A stretch of 10,688 nt of DNA from an uncultured Eubacteriales bacterium (lineage in GTDB: Bacteria; Bacillota; Clostridia; Oscillospirales; CAG-272), in the NCBI GenBank assembly GCA_934526185.1, contig CAKTAA010000071.1, forward strand, positions 1 through 10,688, written 5' to 3'. The position numbers were made by a program, and so were the translations under genes. Of the stretch, positions 7,502 to 10,688 are shown one piece after another. Within the stretch, counting starts at the first letter, position 1. Each line of letters starts with the position of its first letter. The notes beneath the pieces were generated by a model. The model saw only the letters and a list, made by a program, of their open reading frames with translations. It searched no databases and was not told where the DNA came from.

Positions 7502-7513
7502 CAAATAATTTGC
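7501..7513. promoter_or_regulatory. Short palindrome overlapping the candidate start of transcription
   Basis: GCAAAT-A-ATTTGC is a perfect 6-bp inverted repeat with a one-base centre, and TGC/GCA extends it if one G is bulged. It lies at the predicted initiation point of the candidate leuD promoter, where an operator could sit. No regulator is identified and it could equally be chance. Confidence 0.25.
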
Positions 7514-7515
7514 GC

Positions 7516-7544
7516 ATTAAATGATTTGCGGCTCAAATTGTAAA
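7516..7544 (-). promoter_or_regulatory. Candidate sigma-A promoter upstream of leuD
   Basis: The minus strand reads TTTACA (7539-7544), a 17-nt spacer, then TTTAAT (7516-7521). Each hexamer matches the vegetative consensus at 5 of 6 positions and the spacing is optimal. Transcription would begin near 7509, about 75-85 nt before the leuD start, allowing leuDB-ilvBNC to be expressed separately from leuAC. AT-rich sequence produces such matches by chance, so this stays a candidate. Confidence 0.35.
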
Positions 7545-7560
7545 AGACTATAGCCGCTTA

Positions 7561-7647
7561 CCTTGTTATAGCCATAGTTTTCCGCAGTGAAAGCTTCCTT
7601 TCACGCGGAGCTTGGGCTGTTTTTACATAAAAATAGAAATTTTGCGG
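7561..7647 (-). repeat. Upstream copy of a diverged direct repeat
   Basis: Read on the minus strand, this block runs from CCGCAAAAT through CAGCCCAAGCTCCGC, AAAGGAAGCTTTC and ATGGCTATAACAAGG. The downstream copy at 7420-7501 has the same landmarks in the same order: CCGCAAAAT, CAGTCCCAATTCCAC, AAAGGAAGCTTTC, ATGGTCATAAAAATGG. The longest identical core is 13 bp (plus strand GAAAGCTTCCTTT at 7589-7601 and 7450-7462). Similarity stops a few codons after the ATG, so this looks like a copied translation-initiation region rather than a copied gene. Confidence 0.6.
7582..7608 (-). other. Hairpin sequestering a ribosome-binding-site-like sequence
   Basis: On the minus strand CCGC-GTGAAAG-GAAG-CTTTCAC-T-GCGG forms a 7-bp stem (7587-7593 with 7598-7604) and a GAAG loop. 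Four more G-C pairs extend it (7582-7585 with 7605-7608) across one bulged base. The AAAGGAAG segment lies in the stem and loop. No T-run follows, so it is not an intrinsic terminator. It could protect an mRNA 3' end or be a relic of a regulated start. Confidence 0.55.
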
Positions 7648-7712
7648 AACCGAGGTATCATCAGAACGCCAGCGATTCAAATCGGTGTAACGGTATCTTT
7701 CCAATCGAAGCT

Positions 7713-8969
7713 CTATCCTTGATATTCTGTTATATAACCGGTCAGCGCGCTCGCGGCCGCTGTCGCGGGAGAGGCCAGATAAACCTCGCTTTTAACATGG
7801 CCCATTCTGCCTACAAAGTTGCGGTTAGTCGTTGCAATACAGCGCTCACCGGCCGCCAGTATTCCCATATATCCGCCAAGGCAGGGACCGCAAGTCGGAG
7901 TGGAAACGACGGCGCCGGCATCAATAAATGCGGTGATATAGCCTTTTTCCGCACATTCACGCATGATTTGCATCGTGGCAGGAATGATAATGCAGCGTAT
8001 GCCGTCGGCAATCTTCTTTCCTCTGAGTATTTTATACGTTGCTTCCATATCTTCCATTCTGCCGTTGGTGCAGCTGCCGATTACGACCTGATCGAGCTTT
8101 ACGTGGGAAAGCGAACGTGCGGGTTTTGTATTCTCAGGCAGATGCGGACAGCTAACAGTTGGAATAATTTCTGCAAGATCAATATCTATCGTTTTTTCAT
8201 AAACTGCATCCGTATCGGCTGCATAAATGACAGGATCGCGTGCGCAGCGTCCGCTCATGTACGCTGAGGTTTTCTGATCAACGGGAAAAATTCCGTTTTT
8301 GGCACCTGCCTCGATGGCCATATTGCAGATGCAGAAACGGTCGTCCATGGAAAGGCTGTCTACACCATCGCCGGTGAATTCCATGCTCTTGTACAGCGCC
8401 CCGTCAACACCGATCATGCCGATGATAGTCAAAATCACATCCTTGCCGCTGCAGTTTGCGGGCAGGCTGCCCGTCAGACGAAACCGAATGGCAGACGGAA
8501 CCTTGAACCAGGCTGTTCCGGTTGCCATGCCTGCCGCCATATCGGTACTTCCCACACCGGTGGAAAAAGTACCGAGCGCTCCGTAGGTGCAGGTATGGCT
8601 GTCAGCACCTATGATGCAGTCGCCTGCGGTGATAATACCTTGTTCAGGCAGAAGTGCGTGTTCGATACCCATTTTTCCCACATCGTAAAAGTGATTTATA
8701 CAATGAGAGCGGGCAAAATCACGGCAGCACTTACACTGCTCAGCCGCCTTAATGTCTTTGTTCGGTACGAAATGATCCAGCACGATAGCTACTTTATCTC
8801 CGTCAAAGACTTTATCAAAACCGGCTCTTTGAAATTCGTTTACCGCCACCGGTGTTGTAATGTCATTTCCGAGCACCATGTCAAGTCTTGCGCTGATAAG
8901 CTGTCCGGCTGTAACCTCATTGAGTCCCGCATGGGCGGCGAGTATTTTCTGCGTCATGGTCATGCCCAT
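7713..8969 (-). CDS. leuC: 3-isopropylmalate dehydratase large subunit
   Basis: With LeuD it forms the [4Fe-4S] isopropylmalate isomerase, which interconverts 2- and 3-isopropylmalate through a dehydrated intermediate. The 418-residue length fits the shorter aconitase-superfamily class (archaeal/clostridial-type LeuC) rather than the ~465-residue enterobacterial form. Family landmarks are GADSHT at 121-126, the first cluster cysteine C300 in VIGSCTNGR, and the pair C360/C363 in TPTCGPC. The C-terminal NRNFVGRMGH (382-391) is the usual substrate-loop region. All three cluster ligands are intact. The N-terminus MGMTMTQKIL matches the usual start of this class, and the ATG follows an ideal AAGGAGGT site that overlaps the leuA stop region, so translational coupling to leuA is likely. 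Unusually for a leuCD pair, leuD does not follow directly: a structured gap of about 290 nt intervenes. Confidence 0.97.
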   Translation of the reverse strand: MGMTMTQKILAAHAGLNEVTAGQLISARLDMVLGNDITTPVAVNEFQRAGFDKVFDGDKVAIVLDHFVPNKDIKAAEQCKCCRDFARSHCINHFYDVGKMGIEHALLPEQGIITAGDCIIGADSHTCTYGALGTFSTGVGSTDMAAGMATGTAWFKVPSAIRFRLTGSLPANCSGKDVILTIIGMIGVDGALYKSMEFTGDGVDSLSMDDRFCICNMAIEAGAKNGIFPVDQKTSAYMSGRCARDPVIYAADTDAVYEKTIDIDLAEIIPTVSCPHLPENTKPARSLSHVKLDQVVIGSCTNGRMEDMEATYKILRGKKIADGIRCIIIPATMQIMRECAEKGYITAFIDAGAVVSTPTCGPCLGGYMGILAAGERCIATTNRNFVGRMGHVKSEVYLASPATAAASALTGYITEYQG

Positions 8970-8981
8970 AAATGCACCTCC

Positions 8982-10643
8982 TTACTCCATGTTGCTGAAC
9001 GCACCGAGCAGTGCGTTTACGCTCGCGTGAATGATGTCGGTATCGGTTCCCGCTCCCCAGCTCATGCGTCCGTTTTTATCCTTCAGTCCGATATATGCTG
9101 CTGCAACGCTGCCTGATCCTTGCTCCTGCATGCTGTGTTCCGAGTAAACTTCAAGCACATAATCGGCTTTTGTGTATGATTTTAAGGCGTTGCTTACCGC
9201 GTCCAGAGAACCGTTTCCCGAGGCGTGAACAGTAGTTTCTCTGCCATCGCGTACAAAAACAATTTCTGTTTCCACCGTCTTTCCCCTTCGGTGAAAATGC
9301 ATGTCAGCGATTGATACGGAGGAAGCGTTTGAAAAATAGTTGGCCTTGAAAATTTCCAGTACTTCCGCCGCTTTCAACTCTCTATGTTCATGATCGGATA
9401 TACTTTTACAGAGATAACTCAAATGCTCGCGCATGCCCGCCGGCAGGGAATAGCCATAAGTATGCTCCAACAAATAGCCTATTCCGCCCTTGCCACTCTG
9501 CGAATTTACGCGGATGACATCGGCATCATAGGTACGGCTGATATCACGGGGATCAATCGGAATATACGGTACGGACCACTGATGCATTCCCTTTTCACTG
9601 CGGTATTTCATCCCTTTTGCAATGGCATCCTGATGGCTGCCCGAAAAGGCGGCGAATACCAGGGAGCCAGCATAGGGAGCGCGTTCATATACATGCATTC
9701 TGGTGCATTTTTCATATGCTTCGACGAGATGAGGCATATTGGACAAATCAAGCTTCGGGTCAACACCGTGAGAATACATGTTCATAGCCAGGGTGATGAT
9801 ATCGACATTTCCCGTGCGTTCACCATTGCCGAACAGAGTTCCCTCTACCCTGTCGGCCCCTGCAAGAAGAGCAAGCTCGGTGTCGGCGACACCGGTACCC
9901 CTGTCGTTGTGCGGATGCAGCGATAAGGTTACATGCTCGCGGTATTTCAGATTTTCGCTCATATATTCGACCTGACTTGCGTATACGTGAGGCAGGCTCA
10001 TCTCCACTGTTACAGGGAGATTGATGATAACATTATTATCGGCCGAAGGCTTCAGCACATCAAGTACAGCATTGCAGACTTCTAAGGCATATTCCGGTTC
10101 TGTGCCGGTAAAGCTTTCAGGCGAATATTCAAAACGGAAGCTGCCGTCGTATTCGTCCGCCAGTTTTTTGACAAGCCGCGCGCCATCCACGGCGATTTTC
10201 ATAATATCCTCTTTGGATAAGCGGAAAACCTGTTCGCGCTGCACCGCGCTGACGGAATTGTAAAAGTGAATGATGGCGCTTGGCGCTCCCTTACAGGCAT
10301 CGAAGGTTTTTCTGATAATATGCTCCCGGCACTGCGTCAGTACCTGGACGGTGACGTCCCCGGGGATCCTGTTGTTATCAATAAGAGTGCGCAGAAACTC
10401 GTATTCCGTTTCGCTTGCGGCGGGGAATCCCACCTCGATCTCCTTAAAGCCCACGCCCAAGAGTATCTTGAAATATTCCAGCTTTTCTTCAAGACTCATG
10501 GGTATGACAAGGCTTTGATTGCCGTCTCTCATATCGACGCTGCACCATATGGGCGGTTTTTCAATATGATCCTTATTTACCCATTTATTATATATGCCAG
10601 GCGCAGGAAAATAGCCCGCGCGGTACTTGCTTGCATCCATCAT
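8982..10643 (-). CDS. leuA: 2-isopropylmalate synthase (long, type-2-like LeuA)
   Basis: Condenses acetyl-CoA with 2-oxoisovalerate to 2-isopropylmalate, the first committed step of leucine synthesis, in the cytosol. The 553-residue protein has an HMGL-like TIM barrel with RDGNQ at 39-43 (the metal-binding Asp region near the barrel start), the paired metal-ligand motif HPHND at 243-247, and a glycine-rich GNGERTGN segment at 272-279. The conserved FSGSHQDAI segment is at 333-341. A C-terminal LeuA dimer/regulatory domain covers about 436-550 and normally binds leucine for feedback inhibition. The N-terminal extension before the barrel (including PPIWCSVDMRDGNQ) and the barrel details resemble the yeast/actinobacterial 'type 2' LeuA group rather than the common ~510-residue bacterial form. 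The start is the first of two adjacent ATGs, 9 nt after AAAAGGAG. The stop is 12 nt before leuC. No leader RNA fits between this gene and the upstream one. Confidence 0.96.
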   Translation of the reverse strand: MMDASKYRAGYFPAPGIYNKWVNKDHIEKPPIWCSVDMRDGNQSLVIPMSLEEKLEYFKILLGVGFKEIEVGFPAASETEYEFLRTLIDNNRIPGDVTVQVLTQCREHIIRKTFDACKGAPSAIIHFYNSVSAVQREQVFRLSKEDIMKIAVDGARLVKKLADEYDGSFRFEYSPESFTGTEPEYALEVCNAVLDVLKPSADNNVIINLPVTVEMSLPHVYASQVEYMSENLKYREHVTLSLHPHNDRGTGVADTELALLAGADRVEGTLFGNGERTGNVDIITLAMNMYSHGVDPKLDLSNMPHLVEAYEKCTRMHVYERAPYAGSLVFAAFSGSHQDAIAKGMKYRSEKGMHQWSVPYIPIDPRDISRTYDADVIRVNSQSGKGGIGYLLEHTYGYSLPAGMREHLSYLCKSISDHEHRELKAAEVLEIFKANYFSNASSVSIADMHFHRRGKTVETEIVFVRDGRETTVHASGNGSLDAVSNALKSYTKADYVLEVYSEHSMQEQGSGSVAAAYIGLKDKNGRMSWGAGTDTDIIHASVNALLGAFSNME

Positions 10644-10646
10644 GTT

Positions 10647-10688
10647 CTAATGCTCCTTTTCCGCAATGGCCTCTACTTCAACCAGCAC
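10647..10688 (-). CDS. ridA: C-terminal end of a probable RidA-family imine deaminase (partial)
   Basis: Only the last 13 codons and a TAG stop are in the window. They read VLVEVEAIAEKEH, which resembles the C-terminal strand of RidA (YjgF/UK114) proteins, where a hydrophobic-acidic pattern ending in 'EIEAIA' closes the barrel. RidA enzymes hydrolyse reactive enamine/imine intermediates such as 2-aminoacrylate and 2-iminobutyrate in the cytosol, and they often sit near BCAA genes because threonine deaminase produces these intermediates. The stop lies 3 nt before the leuA ATG, and the leuA ribosome binding site AAAAGGAG is inside the last codons of this gene, so the two are almost certainly co-transcribed. 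The assignment rests on 13 residues plus context. The existence of an upstream gene ending here is safer than its family name. Confidence 0.55.
   Translation of the reverse strand: MLVEVEAIAEKEH

Larger units (their letters stand above)
7424..7712. other. Structured non-coding gap between leuC and leuD
   Basis: About 290 nt separate the leuC stop from the preferred leuD start in an operon whose other leu/ilvB/ilvN junctions are 12 nt or less. No credible gene is present. The stretch holds two diverged copies of an 80-90 bp block (7561-7647 and 7420-7501), a strong hairpin that hides a ribosome-binding-site-like sequence (7582-7608), a second perfect 7-bp hairpin just before leuD (7437-7455), a candidate promoter (7516-7544) and a short palindrome (7501-7513). 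A five-codon reading frame (ATG GCT ATA ACA AGG TAA, minus strand, ending near 7559) follows the upstream copy but is too short to call a gene. The region could act as an internal regulatory site for leuD onward, or it could be a decaying duplication. Its existence is certain, its role is inferred. Confidence 0.7.

Noticed and set aside
7587..8267. 226-codon plus-strand open frame over the end of leuC and the leuC-leuD gap
   Set aside because: Mostly antisense to leuC. The part in the gap has no protein-like features, and an RNA-structure explanation fits the gap better.

Overview
The window is one strand-uniform block of branched-chain amino acid (BCAA) biosynthesis genes. All coding genes read on the minus strand, so transcription runs from high to low coordinates. 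The order is: end of a RidA-family gene, leuA, leuC, leuD, leuB, ilvB, ilvN, ilvC, ilvD, then the N-terminal half of an AAA+-type ATPase of the DUF815/COG2607 kind, which runs off the left edge. Strong AAGGAG-type ribosome binding sites, moderate GC content, ATG starts, the gene order and the DUF815 protein suggest a Clostridia-type Firmicute, perhaps Oscillospiraceae/Ruminococcaceae-like. This placement is an inference from style, not a database match.

From right to left: positions 10647-10688 hold the last 13 codons of a probable RidA imine deaminase, ending 3 nt before leuA. leuA (a long, type-2-like isopropylmalate synthase) and leuC are 12 nt apart. A gap of about 290 nt (7424-7712) then separates leuC from leuD. 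It holds two diverged copies of an 80-90 bp block centred on a ribosome-binding-site/start region, two hairpins and a candidate promoter. leuD overlaps leuB by ATGA, leuB is 4 nt from ilvB, ilvB is 1 nt from ilvN (TGATATG), and ilvN is 31 nt from ilvC. A 241-nt non-coding stretch (2369-2609) precedes ilvD, and ilvD is joined to the ATPase gene by a second TGATATG junction.

Together IlvBN, IlvC and IlvD convert pyruvate (or pyruvate plus 2-oxobutyrate) to the 2-oxo acids of valine and isoleucine. LeuA, LeuCD and LeuB extend 2-oxoisovalerate to the 2-oxo acid of leucine. No threonine deaminase (ilvA) or BCAA aminotransferase (ilvE) is visible. The start of the operon, and any T-box or attenuator leader, must lie to the right of the window, because leuA follows the RidA-type gene directly.

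The enzyme content is ordinary. The less usual points are the structured leuC-leuD gap with its duplicated initiation region, the hairpin placed between the leuD ribosome binding site and its start, and the ATPase gene translationally joined to ilvD. I did not find a convincing undescribed system.
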